Shown: positions 25,890-34,647, numbered from the stretch's first letter. The stretch is 64,000 bases of DNA from Ferdinandcohnia humi_A (GCA_047608075.1 JBLKRX010000023.1:1-64000), one strand, 5' to 3'. Made by a program: numbers and translations. The notes: generated by a model not told the origin, from the sequence alone.

Positions 25890-26159
25890 GTGAGAAGAAA
25901 TCGTCGTATAGGACTTTGTATGCCTGGTTATAGGTGGTGTGGTCCGGGATGTGGTGGTTCTGGTCCGCCAACAAATGGGGTAGATGCATGTTGTATGAGG
26001 CATGATTTATGTTACCAAAGGTTCGGACCATCAAGAGCATGTGATGAAGCATTTTTACATTGCTTGCATATGAGGAGAAATCCTTACACGAAAGAGGGAA
26101 AAGATGCAGCATTCTTCTTTAATGTTATCAAATTAAAGAATATGTTTACCTTTTGGTAG
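25890..26159 (+). CDS. Phospholipase A2-like small protein
   Basis: The 89-residue product contains MPGYRWCGPGCGGSG, then GVDACCMRHDLCYQRFG, which fits the phospholipase A2 calcium-loop and active-site pattern (DxxCxxHDxCY), as in parvovirus VP1u-type domains found in some Bacillus proteins. His of HDLCY is the predicted catalytic residue. Six to seven Cys could form disulfides. There is no signal peptide, so an intracellular, spore-associated or non-classical route is possible. GTG 25890 was selected because GGGAGG lies 8 bases before it. Confidence 0.7.
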   Translation: MRRNRRIGLCMPGYRWCGPGCGGSGPPTNGVDACCMRHDLCYQRFGPSRACDEAFLHCLHMRRNPYTKEGKDAAFFFNVIKLKNMFTFW

Positions 26160-26167
26160 GAAAAAAT

Positions 26168-26214
26168 TGGCCTATCCTATATTCACTAACTTCCACTAAA
26201 CAAAGGACAGGCCA
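26168..26214 (-). terminator. Terminator of the Rieske oxygenase gene
   Basis: TGGCCTATCCT pairs with AGGACAGGCCA (one mismatch). On the minus strand it is followed by ATTTTTTCC, and so serves the gene ending at 26246. It may also end the convergent phospholipase-like gene. Confidence 0.7.
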
Positions 26215-26245
26215 CATTGCTTTTCATATATTTTAAACTTCTATA

Positions 26246-27223
26246 TTACGCTGTTCCCAAAGTGACCCCAAGCCTTTTTAAATATTGACGGAAGGCAATG
26301 CTCATACGATCAGATTTTAAAGAAAGTTCGACTTGTAAATCAAGAGGTAAATCCTCAGGTTTTTGGTTTTCCACAATCGGCTTATCTTGAGCAAAAATCA
26401 TATCTTGGAACTCAATGATTTCTTGGTCTGTTGTTCCTGTATCATAATTAAATGAGAGAATACCATGTGCAATCGATTTACCCTCGGCAACAGGTTGAAC
26501 AATCAGAATAATTGTCATCCTGTTATCCGTGTCAGGGTCTCTTTTTGTGAAAAGAACTGACAAAGGACTCAAGATTTCATACGTATAATACACATCTTTT
26601 GCAACCCCAGAACCGTCTGGATCTGGTTGGAAGATTGCAATCTCATCGGAATAAATACGAAATTCTTCTTCATGAACATTGTAATCCCCAATTACAGGTT
26701 TTTCTGAAACTCCAAGAAAGCCTTCATGAACAAATGCAAGGTGACCTACATCAAGGAAGTTTTCTATAACCCTTGGTGGGTTTGCGTTTACTTCTATTTT
26801 GCCCCACAATACATTTCGATAATTTTCATCATAAAAAGGCGAATAATCTATCATTCTTGGATTATTATTATTTAGGTTTACCCAAATAAAGCCATACTCT
26901 TTTTTACATAAGTAGGTAATAGCCTGTGCTTTCAGTGGAATCGCTCTGCCTTCTGGCAGCTGAGGGATATTTGTACACTTTCCATCAGAGTTGTATTCCC
27001 AACCATGGTATGGGCATACAAGCTGTCCATCTTTTACGCAGCCTAGAGATAGGGCAGCCCCTCGATGAATACACAGGTCCTTAAATGCGTGTGTACCTTC
27101 CTCATTTCTAAATAAAACAACTCTTTCACCAAGAATTATTACTTGTTTTGGTTCTTCTTTAAGATCTGTTGCTTTACAAGCCACGACCCAATTATTTCGT
27201 AATACTTGGTCTTCAATTAACAT
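26246..27223 (-). CDS. Rieske non-heme iron oxygenase, alpha-subunit type
   Basis: The 325-residue protein has the Rieske [2Fe-2S] ligands Cys51-x-His53 and Cys70-x2-His73, and a mononuclear iron site with Asp158, His161 and His166 (NFLDVGHLAFVH). It would use O2 and electrons from a partner reductase to hydroxylate or demethylate an organic substrate. No reductase or ferredoxin gene lies next to it. It is divergent from an NCS2 purine/pyrimidine permease, which might hint at an N-heterocyclic substrate, but that is only inference. Confidence 0.87.
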   Translation of the reverse strand: MLIEDQVLRNNWVVACKATDLKEEPKQVIILGERVVLFRNEEGTHAFKDLCIHRGAALSLGCVKDGQLVCPYHGWEYNSDGKCTNIPQLPEGRAIPLKAQAITYLCKKEYGFIWVNLNNNNPRMIDYSPFYDENYRNVLWGKIEVNANPPRVIENFLDVGHLAFVHEGFLGVSEKPVIGDYNVHEEEFRIYSDEIAIFQPDPDGSGVAKDVYYTYEILSPLSVLFTKRDPDTDNRMTIILIVQPVAEGKSIAHGILSFNYDTGTTDQEIIEFQDMIFAQDKPIVENQKPEDLPLDLQVELSLKSDRMSIAFRQYLKRLGVTLGTA

Positions 27224-27291
27224 GACCAGTCCTCCTTACCTCATTGTCTCTACTTAATATTCTAAAGAGGATTTCTAAGTAAGTCAACATA

Positions 27292-27335
27292 AAATCCGAA
27301 CAATAACTATAAGTTGAAATAAAATATTCGTATTT
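27292..27335 (+). promoter_or_regulatory. PurR PurBox pair
   Basis: AAATCCGAACAAT at 27292-27304 fits the B. subtilis PurBox consensus AWWWCCGAACWWT exactly. A weaker inverted box (AAATACGAATATT on the minus strand, two deviations) is at 27323-27335, giving an 18-base gap close to that of known PurBox pairs. This predicts PurR control of the downstream NCS2 permease, and perhaps of the divergent Rieske gene. Confidence 0.75.
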
Positions 27336-27501
27336 TGTATTTACATTTTCAAAATCCTTATTTATAATGCAAATTATATTAGTAAGTTGCTTATTTTGTT
27401 TACTAAGCACTAAAGCAAGGTATTACGATTTAAAGTTAGGAAAAAAGTTTTCGTTTTTAAGGAAGTTCTATCTAACTAAAAATACAATGGGGGAAAATAA
27501 A

Positions 27502-28845
27502 GTGGAACAAACGAAGCAAAATCCGAACTTAACTGTTGGTGTAAATGAAAAGATTAGTGTAGGGAAATCGATTTTACTTGGATTTCAGCACGTACTAGCA
27601 ATGGACCTTTACATTGCACCTATTATCATTGCTGGTTTATTGGCGCTAAATACAATGAACACAACCTTCTTTATTCAAATGTGTTTCTTGGCAGCTGGAA
27701 TTGCAACATTAATCCAAACGTTAGGTGGATTGAAATTACCTGTAGTACAAGGCCCTTCTTATGTACCAATTGGAGCACTTGCTGCAATCGGTGGAAAGCT
27801 TGGTTTAGGTGCGGTATTTGGTAGTCTTTTACCTGGTGCTTTGCTTATTGCCATTCTTGGCTATCCGTTAAAAGTATTTGCAAAGACAGTTCGAAAAATC
27901 ATTCCACCTCTAGTTGGTGGTACCGTAATCGTAATTGTTGGAATATCTTTAATGCCTAGTGCATTTAATAGTATATATTCCGCACATGGAAATGTTGGTC
28001 ATAATGTGATTGTAGCAGCTGTATCTGCAGGCGTTTTAATCATCAGTATGCTACTTGGACGTAAAACGAATGGATTTGGTACCTTTTTCCGTTTAATTTC
28101 AGTTATTTTAGCAATTGTAATAGGTACAATTACAGCTTCACTCTTTGGAAATGTTAGTTTTTCTCCTGTAAAGGATGCAGCATGGATTTCTCTTCCAAGC
28201 TTCTTCCCATTCGGAAAACCTGTTTTTGATCTTCAAGCAGTACTAACAATGGTCTTTATTTATCTAATTATTTTAATTGAAACAACAGGTACATGGTTTG
28301 TTGTATCAACTGTCACAGGTGAAGAACTAGACGATAAGCGTTTAAATAGAGCATCCGCTGGTGAAGGAATTGGTTGTTTCGTTGGATCTCTATTTGGTGG
28401 AACTCCGATGACTGGATATTCCTCAAACGCAGGTATTATTGCAATTACTGGTGTAGCTAGCCGAATGGCGATTATCGCTGCTGGGATTATTCTTGTTGTT
28501 CTTGGATTAATTCCAAAGCTTTCTGCAATTATTACTTGTATTCCAGAGCCAGTTATCAATGGGATATTTGGAGTTGTCTGTGTTGCAATTGTCATGAATG
28601 GCCTAAAAGTTATCCAACACGTAGAAATTGATGATCGCAATATGATGGTGATTGGTGTTCCTATCCTTTTAACGATTGGAACAATTGTATTACCAAAGGA
28701 TATTCTGTACAGTGTTCCAGATTTCGCAAATTATATTCTTTCATCTGGAACAGCAGTTGGCGCAATTGCAGTTTTAATTCTTAATTTACTCATCCCTGCA
28801 GAAAAGAAAAAATCAGCTCCAGCAAAACAAGAATCCTTAACATAA
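27502..28845 (+). CDS. NCS2-family purine/pyrimidine permease
   Basis: A 447-residue protein with about 12-14 membrane segments, an N-terminal LLGFQHVLAMDLYIAPIIIAG (family QH motif), VQGPSYVPIGALAAIGG and the NCS2 segment NAGIIAITGVASR. It imports a nucleobase, probably a purine such as xanthine or urate, with a cation. GTG 27502 fits best because GGGGGAA lies 7 bases upstream; ATG 27487 is alternative. An earlier in-frame ATG at 27367 gives an extra hydrophobic leader not typical of the family. PurBoxes upstream support a purine substrate. Confidence 0.87.
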   Translation: MEQTKQNPNLTVGVNEKISVGKSILLGFQHVLAMDLYIAPIIIAGLLALNTMNTTFFIQMCFLAAGIATLIQTLGGLKLPVVQGPSYVPIGALAAIGGKLGLGAVFGSLLPGALLIAILGYPLKVFAKTVRKIIPPLVGGTVIVIVGISLMPSAFNSIYSAHGNVGHNVIVAAVSAGVLIISMLLGRKTNGFGTFFRLISVILAIVIGTITASLFGNVSFSPVKDAAWISLPSFFPFGKPVFDLQAVLTMVFIYLIILIETTGTWFVVSTVTGEELDDKRLNRASAGEGIGCFVGSLFGGTPMTGYSSNAGIIAITGVASRMAIIAAGIILVVLGLIPKLSAIITCIPEPVINGIFGVVCVAIVMNGLKVIQHVEIDDRNMMVIGVPILLTIGTIVLPKDILYSVPDFANYILSSGTAVGAIAVLILNLLIPAEKKKSAPAKQESLT

Positions 28846-28852
28846 CGTAAGA

Positions 28853-28884
28853 AGCCATCTAGTGTAAAATTAGATGGCTTTTTT
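28853..28884 (+). terminator. Terminator of the NCS2 permease gene
   Basis: A perfect 9-bp stem AGCCATCTA / TAGATGGCT with a 9-nt loop and TTTTTT. Confidence 0.92.
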
Positions 28885-28971
28885 CTACTCAGACGGGCAT
28901 TGAATTGCTACAAGACTCTAATTTAGAATTGATACTGGTAAAATAAGTGTAAAATAAAAACGAATATTAGG

Positions 28972-29002
28972 TTGACTCTGTGGTGTACCCCACAGTTTAA
29001 GA
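28972..29002 (+). promoter_or_regulatory. MerR-type promoter with 19-bp spacer
   Basis: TTGACT (-35, 28972-28977) and TTAAGA (-10, 28997-29002) are 19 bases apart. The spacer holds the dyad CTGTGG-N6-CCACAG (28978-28995). Overlong spacers with a central dyad are the hallmark of MerR-regulated promoters, and the first downstream gene encodes a MerR protein. Confidence 0.8.
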
Positions 29003-29021
29003 TAGGGGTGGGAGGAAGAGA

Positions 29022-29360
29022 ATGTATAAGGTAAGTGAATTTTCGGAACTAACTGGCCTGAGTAAGGAAACGTTACGATATTATGCAGAAGTGAAATTAC
29101 TAGAACCGGCTTATATTAACCCCAATAATAATTATCGCTATTACGACGATGGAAGTTATTTTTTAGCTGTATTGCTTGTAAAACTGAGGAAGCTAGGATT
29201 TTCGATTCAAGAAATGATTTCTGTGATGGAAGATGAGTCATTTACACACTTAGAATATCTATTAAAAGAAAAGAAATTCAAAATAGAAAAGCAGATATCA
29301 GAGCTTCAACTTCAGATAGAAGAAATTGATGACTTTCTGGCGTCAGGAATGGAGGAATAA
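29022..29360 (+). CDS. MerR-family transcriptional regulator
   Basis: The 112-residue protein has the N-terminal MerR winged helix (YKVSEFSELTGLSKETLRYYAEVKLLEPA, then NNYRYYDD) and a coiled-coil dimerisation helix (LKEKKFKIEKQISELQLQIEEIDDFL) but almost no effector domain and no Cys residues for metal binding. A small organic ligand or indirect sensing is therefore more likely than metal sensing. It follows a MerR-type promoter, so it probably regulates itself and the next genes. GGGAGGAAG site. Confidence 0.9.
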   Translation: MYKVSEFSELTGLSKETLRYYAEVKLLEPAYINPNNNYRYYDDGSYFLAVLLVKLRKLGFSIQEMISVMEDESFTHLEYLLKEKKFKIEKQISELQLQIEEIDDFLASGMEE

Positions 29361-29362
29361 AA

Positions 29363-29818
29363 GTGATTCAATGGAAAGAAGAAACAATTATTGAAAGTAA
29401 TATCGAAAATGTGTGGAGTTTATTTTCGGATCGAAATATTAAAAGAATCATGCCAAAGGTAGAGGAACATATACTAATCGAAAAAACGGAGGAAGAAGTA
29501 GGGGCCAAGCATAGACAAACCTATCGTGAAGGAAAACGAGTAGAAACCTATATCGTGGAGACATTGGCATATGAAAACCTAATAGACAGAAAACACAAAC
29601 AAATTTGCTTTGTTTTAGGGAAGGCGTTTGAAGTCTCTCTTTCATTTACTCTTCTTAAAGTTGATGAAGCTACGACAAGGTTTATCTATGAGGGCCATAA
29701 CAAGGGAGTCAATTTTGTTGGTAGGGCAATGTTAAAGCTTGGCGGACAGAAGGGAAATGATGACGTAGTTACCGAGTTTATGAATAGAGTTCGTGACGAG
29801 GCATTGAAAAATATATAA
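29363..29818 (+). CDS. SRPBCC (START/Bet v1-like) protein
   Basis: The 151-residue protein has the SRPBCC pattern: an opening strand EETIIESNIENVWSLFSDRNIKRIMPKVEE and a C-terminal helix GRAMLKLGGQKGNDDVVTEFMNRVRDEA. Such proteins bind hydrophobic ligands in a deep pocket. It starts 2 bases after the MerR stop, so the two are translationally coupled and it may supply or sense the ligand. Function unknown. Confidence 0.8.
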   Translation: MIQWKEETIIESNIENVWSLFSDRNIKRIMPKVEEHILIEKTEEEVGAKHRQTYREGKRVETYIVETLAYENLIDRKHKQICFVLGKAFEVSLSFTLLKVDEATTRFIYEGHNKGVNFVGRAMLKLGGQKGNDDVVTEFMNRVRDEALKNI

Positions 29819-29827
29819 CGATAGTGT

Positions 29828-29855
29828 AAGAGAGGTAAAAATATCCTCTCTTTTG
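29828..29855 (+). terminator. Terminator after the MerR/SRPBCC pair
   Basis: AAGAGAGG / CCTCTCTT stem with a 9-nt loop, followed by TTG. It separates the pair from the MFS gene. Confidence 0.7.
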
Positions 29856-29924
29856 TTGTGTATAAACTAGTTATGGAATATAGTTAAAAGGTGGTGGTTA
29901 TTACCATAAATCAATTAAAAATCG

Positions 29925-31199
29925 ATGAAAGTTGTGATAAATATGCAAACAACTACCGAAACGAATTATGAGAATTGGAAAAAGAACATAATCCTATTTT
30001 TAAGTGGTCAGACAATCTCATTATTTGGATCGTCCTTGGTTCAATATGCCATGATGTGGTATATCACACTTAAAACTGAGTCCGGCATCATGATGACGTT
30101 GTATATCATTTGTGGCTTTGTACCGGCATTCTTTTTATCACCAATTGCTGGAGTTTGGGCAGATCGATACAATCGCAAAATCTTAATCATTCTAGCTGAT
30201 GCCATGATTGCGATTGCTACGTTTATTCTTGCAATTATATTTATGTTGGGGTATGAAGCAACATGGTTATTCTTTTTGATGGCTGCAATTCGTGCAGTTG
30301 GTACAGGTATTCAAACACCATCTGTAGGAGCTATTTTGCCGCAAATTGTACCAAAGGAGCAGCTAACGAAAGTAAATGGAGCAAATGGAACAATACAAGC
30401 GGTTATCATGTTTGTGTCACCAATGGTGAGTGCAGCATTATTAACAATGGCTTCTATTGAGGCGATATTCTTTATTGATGTTGTTACAGCAATACTAGCA
30501 ATTGCAACACTACTTTTCTTTTTGCGTATACCTGCACATGAAAAGGCAGCTGAAAAACAAACGACAAGTTATTTCAATGACCTAAAATTAGGGGTAGCAT
30601 ACATTAGAGAACAAGCTTTTCTAAAGAAATTCTTTCTATACTTTGCGATATTCTTTGTATTGATGGCACCTGCAGCCTTTTTAACTCCACTTCAGGTTAC
30701 CCGCAGTTTTGGAGATGATGTTTGGCGTTTAACAGCGATTGAAATTGCATTTTCAGTTGGGATGATGGTAGGTGGTGGGATTATCGCTTCATGGGGTGGA
30801 TTTAAAAACAAAGTCCATACTATGGCATTTGCTAGCATACTAATGGGACTATGTACTCTTTTATTAGGGGTTGTACCAATCTTCTGGTTGTATTTATTCT
30901 TTATGGGTGTGTTTGGAGTAGCAATGCCAGTCTTTAATACTCCAACAACCGTGTTATTACAGGAAAGAGTGGATGAAAATTATTTAGGAAGAATTTTTGG
31001 GGTCTTCGGTATGATCTCAACCTCGATGATGCCACTTGGAATGCTAATCTTTGGGCCAATTGCAGATATCATTCAAATTGAATGGTTACTTATTGGAACG
31101 GGGATATTCATATTAATCCTAGCTATATTCTTAGGTAGAGACAAAGTGATGGTTGAAACAGGGAAGCCCATATTGAGTGAGGAACCTTCAAGTTTATAG
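29925..31199 (+). CDS. MFS transporter (multidrug/macrolide-efflux type)
   Basis: A 12-helix major facilitator protein of about 424 residues. WADRYNRKILIILADAMIAI near 80-100 is the motif A region, and VGTGIQTPSVGAILPQIVPKEQL near 126-146 is typical of the MFS_3 enterobactin/macrolide-efflux group. It likely exports drugs or a small metabolite. The start is uncertain: neither ATG 29925 nor ATG 29943 (MQTTTETNYENWKKN) has a good ribosome site; the latter fits homologues better. It may be controlled by the MerR regulator upstream, although a terminator lies between. Confidence 0.82.
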   Translation: MKVVINMQTTTETNYENWKKNIILFLSGQTISLFGSSLVQYAMMWYITLKTESGIMMTLYIICGFVPAFFLSPIAGVWADRYNRKILIILADAMIAIATFILAIIFMLGYEATWLFFLMAAIRAVGTGIQTPSVGAILPQIVPKEQLTKVNGANGTIQAVIMFVSPMVSAALLTMASIEAIFFIDVVTAILAIATLLFFLRIPAHEKAAEKQTTSYFNDLKLGVAYIREQAFLKKFFLYFAIFFVLMAPAAFLTPLQVTRSFGDDVWRLTAIEIAFSVGMMVGGGIIASWGGFKNKVHTMAFASILMGLCTLLLGVVPIFWLYLFFMGVFGVAMPVFNTPTTVLLQERVDENYLGRIFGVFGMISTSMMPLGMLIFGPIADIIQIEWLLIGTGIFILILAIFLGRDKVMVETGKPILSEEPSSL

Positions 31200-31211
31200 A
31201 GGTTTAAGAGG

Positions 31212-31241
31212 GGAAGTGGGTATAACACTTCCTTTATTTTT
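31212..31241 (+). terminator. Terminator of the MFS gene
   Basis: GGAAGTG / CACTTCC stem, followed by TTTATTTTTTT. Confidence 0.85.
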
Positions 31242-31456
31242 TTATTTCTGTAACCCTTCTTATATCTGATGTTCATATGTATTGGTTTATCTTAATCTCT
31301 ACCCAGTTTTAGATAAAGACATACTACTTCTATTAGTTTAGTAGTTAAAAAATGAAACATTTTAATAACTTATTCGTATAAATAACTAGTTAAAAAAGTG
31401 TCAATTTTCTGATGGAGGCATTTTTATATCATATCTCATAGGAAAGAAGGGATTTT

Positions 31457-31969
31457 GTGAGTAAAGAGACACTTTATTTTAAGGACAATTTTTTTTCTGC
31501 AGATATGACAGACATTTATAATGATGCTAAAGAAAAGGTAGGAGTAATGGATTTAAAAAGTGCTTTTACCTCTACGGTTGATGTTTTAAACTCTGATGGA
31601 AAACTCGTCGTTAGTGGGAAATTTCCGTTCTTTGGGATGTCCTGGAAAGTCCTTGATAATCAAGGAAATGAAATTGGATCATTAAAACAGAAATTCACTT
31701 TTTTCTCAAAAAAATACGAATATCATTCCTATAACCAAGGTACTTTTTATGTGAAATCAGAGGCGTTTTCTAGACATTATGAGATTTTACAAGGAGAAAC
31801 AAATGTCATTGCTACCTTTGATCGTACCGATGGATTTTTCGCTTCTCCAGCATATCGATTAAATAATCAATCGGATGTTTTATCCTCATTTGAACTCATT
31901 ATTGTAATCATGGGAGTAAATTCCATTGAACAACAAAATCAAAGTTCAACGAACTCAAATACAATTTAA
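31457..31969 (+). CDS. LURP-one-related (Tubby-like) protein
   Basis: The 170-residue protein fits the LURP-one/YxjI pattern: an all-beta fold with MYFKDNFFS-like opening (LYFKDNFFSADMTDIYND), GKFPFFGMSWKVLDNQGNEIGSLKQKF and DRTDGFF. Such proteins are structurally related to Tubby C-terminal domains and may bind membranes or lipids. GTG start with GAAGGGA site. The last 20 residues are Gln/Asn/Ser rich. Monocistronic; function unknown. Confidence 0.72.
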   Translation: MSKETLYFKDNFFSADMTDIYNDAKEKVGVMDLKSAFTSTVDVLNSDGKLVVSGKFPFFGMSWKVLDNQGNEIGSLKQKFTFFSKKYEYHSYNQGTFYVKSEAFSRHYEILQGETNVIATFDRTDGFFASPAYRLNNQSDVLSSFELIIVIMGVNSIEQQNQSSTNSNTI

Positions 31970-32159
31970 CATTCCTTCCGTAAAATAAACTGTTAGGAAA
32001 AGTCCCAATAGAATTCTTTAGTCATTTAAAGGTAACAAAATAACACCAAGTGAAATTACTAGGCGGTAAAAATAGTTATCCTTCATTCATTAGGATGACG
32101 GATATTAAATTGCTATTTTTCTAGCAAGTGAAGTAGTATTAGTTGAAAAAGGAACTCAA

Positions 32160-32204
32160 AAAACGATGGGGAAGGGGGCAAAACACATCCCCCTTAGTCG
32201 TTTT
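32160..32204 (-). terminator. Terminator overlapping the end of the MocR-type gene
   Basis: On the minus strand AAAACGAC..AAGGGGG pairs with CCCCCTT..TCGTTTT, followed by TTTTGAG. The 5' arm overlaps the last codons of the gene ending at 32194. Confidence 0.75.
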
Positions 32205-33609
32205 CCTGAGCAATTTGAATTAATTTCTGTAACCCTTGCTGCAGTTGTTTTTCGTTTGCATAAGAATAACTCAATCTCATCGAAGATGGGAGTTTTTTTA
32301 TAGGATCACAAATCTGACCAGGTACGAAGGAAATTGAATGGGTGATCGCTTTTGATAATAAGCTATCAGTTGAAAGATTGTCAGGGAGCTGTACCCATAA
32401 ATTTAGTCCTCCACCTGGACTGCTCCAATTCCAGTTTGTTCTAGACAGCTCTTTCTCCATGATTTCTTTTCTGACCTGAAGGGCAATCCGAAGTTTTTCT
32501 AAATGCTGTTGTAGCCTTGGTGACGAAAAATAATGAAGAAATATCTTTTGGTTTAAAAGAGGTGAACCATTATCTGTTAAAGCTCTTACTGAAAGAAGTG
32601 TCTTCATGTGCGATGAAGATTGACATATGATCGTCGCTACTCGTAAACCTGGTGAAATGTATTTACAAAAGCTCCGTATATAAATAACGGTTCCAGAAAA
32701 GTCATAGGTGTAGACAGGCGGTGGAGGCTTCTTATGGTCAAAGTAAATATCATGATAGGAATCATCCTCAACTAATAGGCATTGATACTGCTCCGCAAGC
32801 TGTACTAATTGCTTTCGTTGCCTGGTCGGTACGGTATAACCTGTCGGGTTGTGAAAGGTTGGATTCATGTAAAACAATCGTGGTTTATATAGTTTCATAT
32901 ATTGTTCAACCTGGTTTAGGTCGTATCCATCAGGAGTGATGTCGACTGACAGAATTTGCGCTCCTCTTGCTTTAAAAGTATCGATTGCAGGACTATAACT
33001 CGGTCGTTCAATTAACACAGTGTCTCTTGCCTTAACAAATGTTTGTGCGACAAGATGAATACCTTGTTGTGAACCTGATAGGATTAGTAAATCATCTGCA
33101 TGAATAACTGTTTTATACTGCTTAATAAAATAGTCTGCAAGTGCTTCTCGAAGCTCCTCATCACCTTTCACAGTTGAATAGGTTGATAGAACCTTAGGGT
33201 AAAGGTCGAACACCTTTTTAACGTACTCTGATAAATAATGATTTGGTAGCAAATTTGGGTCGATTAAAGCCTGTGAAAAATTATACTCAACCTGTACCTG
33301 CTGTATTTCCGATAACGAATTCTTTTGTACATATGCTGAAACAATTGGATGATCCGGGTACTCAAGCATAAATGTATCTTTTGGTTGTACATAATAACCA
33401 ACCTTATCTTTAACATAGACTTTTTTATGTTTTTTTAGTAGTTGATAGGCCTTTAATACAGTTAAGCGATTTACATGTAATTCAACTGATAACTGCCTAA
33501 CAGAAGGAAGTTTATCGTGTTCTTTCCATTCGTTACTCTCAATTCGGCTTACTACGAAATCATACACTTGGTTAAAAAGAAAGTCTTCCCCTCTCCTAAT
33601 TGCACCCAC
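32194..33609 (-). CDS. MocR/PdxR-type regulator (GntR HTH + aminotransferase-like domain)
   Basis: About 471 residues. The N-terminal GntR winged helix (LFNQVYDFVVSRIESNEWKEHDKLPSVRQLSVELHVNRLTV) is followed by a fold-type-I aminotransferase-like domain with NPTFHNPTGYTVP and VEDDSYHDIYF; the PLP lysine is in SFCKYISPGLRVA. I place the start at GTG 33609 because AAGGGGGG lies 7 bases upstream; an earlier TTG start at 33657 overlaps its own putative operator. It is divergent from an EamA exporter, the common arrangement in which a MocR protein activates an exporter or vitamin B6/amino-acid gene. Confidence 0.87.
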   Translation of the reverse strand: MGAIRRGEDFLFNQVYDFVVSRIESNEWKEHDKLPSVRQLSVELHVNRLTVLKAYQLLKKHKKVYVKDKVGYYVQPKDTFMLEYPDHPIVSAYVQKNSLSEIQQVQVEYNFSQALIDPNLLPNHYLSEYVKKVFDLYPKVLSTYSTVKGDEELREALADYFIKQYKTVIHADDLLILSGSQQGIHLVAQTFVKARDTVLIERPSYSPAIDTFKARGAQILSVDITPDGYDLNQVEQYMKLYKPRLFYMNPTFHNPTGYTVPTRQRKQLVQLAEQYQCLLVEDDSYHDIYFDHKKPPPPVYTYDFSGTVIYIRSFCKYISPGLRVATIICQSSSHMKTLLSVRALTDNGSPLLNQKIFLHYFSSPRLQQHLEKLRIALQVRKEIMEKELSRTNWNWSSPGGGLNLWVQLPDNLSTDSLLSKAITHSISFVPGQICDPIKKLPSSMRLSYSYANEKQLQQGLQKLIQIAQEND

Positions 33610-33655
33610 AATATATCCCCCCTTATGTATTTCCATTTTATCACAGTACACTGTC

Positions 33656-33686
33656 AACTGGTCTATATCTTACAAACTGGTCTATA
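33656..33686. promoter_or_regulatory. Direct repeat AACTGGTCTATA x2, MocR-type operator
   Basis: Two perfect 12-bp copies start at 33656 and 33675, 19 bases apart, in the divergent promoter region between the MocR regulator and the EamA gene. MocR-family proteins usually bind direct repeats. The second copy lies 38 bases before the EamA start. Confidence 0.75.
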
Positions 33687-33723
33687 GCACTCCTATTATG
33701 ATGGAATAAAAGGAGGAGTTGGA

Positions 33724-34647
33724 ATGGTATTCGTTAATTATCTATTCATGTGTTTAATATTCGGAACGACATTTCTTGCTATCAAGATCGGAGTGGATTC
33801 GGGGTTACCACCATTTTTTTCAGCGGGATTACGCTTTTTTATTGCAGGATTGATTCTGTTTTTGATCATGATTGTAACTAAAAAAACTCAGGTACGTTTA
33901 TTTTTTCATAAGGAAATGTTTTTAACAGGGGTGTGCCTAACCTTCGGGACTTTTGCAACATTGTATTGGGCTGAACAATATGTAACATCAGGAGTTGCCG
34001 CAATCCTATCGGCAACGGGACCAATCATGATCCTGCTCATTCAAAATGTCATCTTAAAGGAAAAAGGAAATCGACTTTCCTATATAGGCTGTCTTTTAGG
34101 AATCAGTGGGGTCATCTTCTTGATTCTTCCTATCTTTACAGTAGAAATCAGTCCTTTTTGGGCTATCGGTTGTGTAGCCATTATCATCGGTGAAATCTTC
34201 TACGCGACTGGGACGATTTACACAAAAAAAGTGATCACGAAGTTTCAACATACCTCACCGATTGCGCTAAATGCTGTTCAAATGATGCATGGGGGAATGT
34301 TATTACTACTTTTATCCTTAGTTATAGAGCGGGGACAGTATGACTTTACTATGAATCTAGCTTCTGCTAGCTCGTTTCTTTACCTTGTCGTGTTTGGATC
34401 AATGATAGGGCATACCCTTTTTTACTGGCTAGTCGCGCGTACTAACCCTGTATTCCCGTCCACTTGGTTATTTATTTCGCCGGTTATTGCAGTATTAGTT
34501 GGGGTTGTCTTCTACCAAGAATATTTATCATGGGTAACAGTTGTAGGTACGGTAACCATCATAACTGGCACAATAATAGTGAATTTTAATGCATTGCAAA
34601 GCATGTGGAAGAAGAAGCTAGTTCTAAAACGAGGGTTTAAATATTGA
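33724..34647 (+). CDS. EamA/DMT-family transporter
   Basis: A 307-residue protein with ten hydrophobic segments and two EamA repeats (GTTFLAIKIGVDSGLPPFFSAGLRF at the start; WLFISPVIAVLVGVVFYQEYLSWVTVVGT in the second). Probably exports an amino acid or related metabolite, induced through the divergent MocR-type regulator. AAGGAGGAG ribosome site. It is not closely similar to the other EamA protein of the window at 15935-16822. Confidence 0.87.
   Translation: MVFVNYLFMCLIFGTTFLAIKIGVDSGLPPFFSAGLRFFIAGLILFLIMIVTKKTQVRLFFHKEMFLTGVCLTFGTFATLYWAEQYVTSGVAAILSATGPIMILLIQNVILKEKGNRLSYIGCLLGISGVIFLILPIFTVEISPFWAIGCVAIIIGEIFYATGTIYTKKVITKFQHTSPIALNAVQMMHGGMLLLLLSLVIERGQYDFTMNLASASSFLYLVVFGSMIGHTLFYWLVARTNPVFPSTWLFISPVIAVLVGVVFYQEYLSWVTVVGTVTIITGTIIVNFNALQSMWKKKLVLKRGFKY

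Noticed and set aside
27367..27501. Longer N-terminus for the NCS2 permease
   Set aside because: The added 45 residues include a hydrophobic stretch not seen in the family, and a better ribosome site precedes GTG 27502.
28935..28952. PurBox-like AAAAACGAATATT before the MerR gene
   Set aside because: It lacks the CCGAAC core, and has no partner box at proper spacing.
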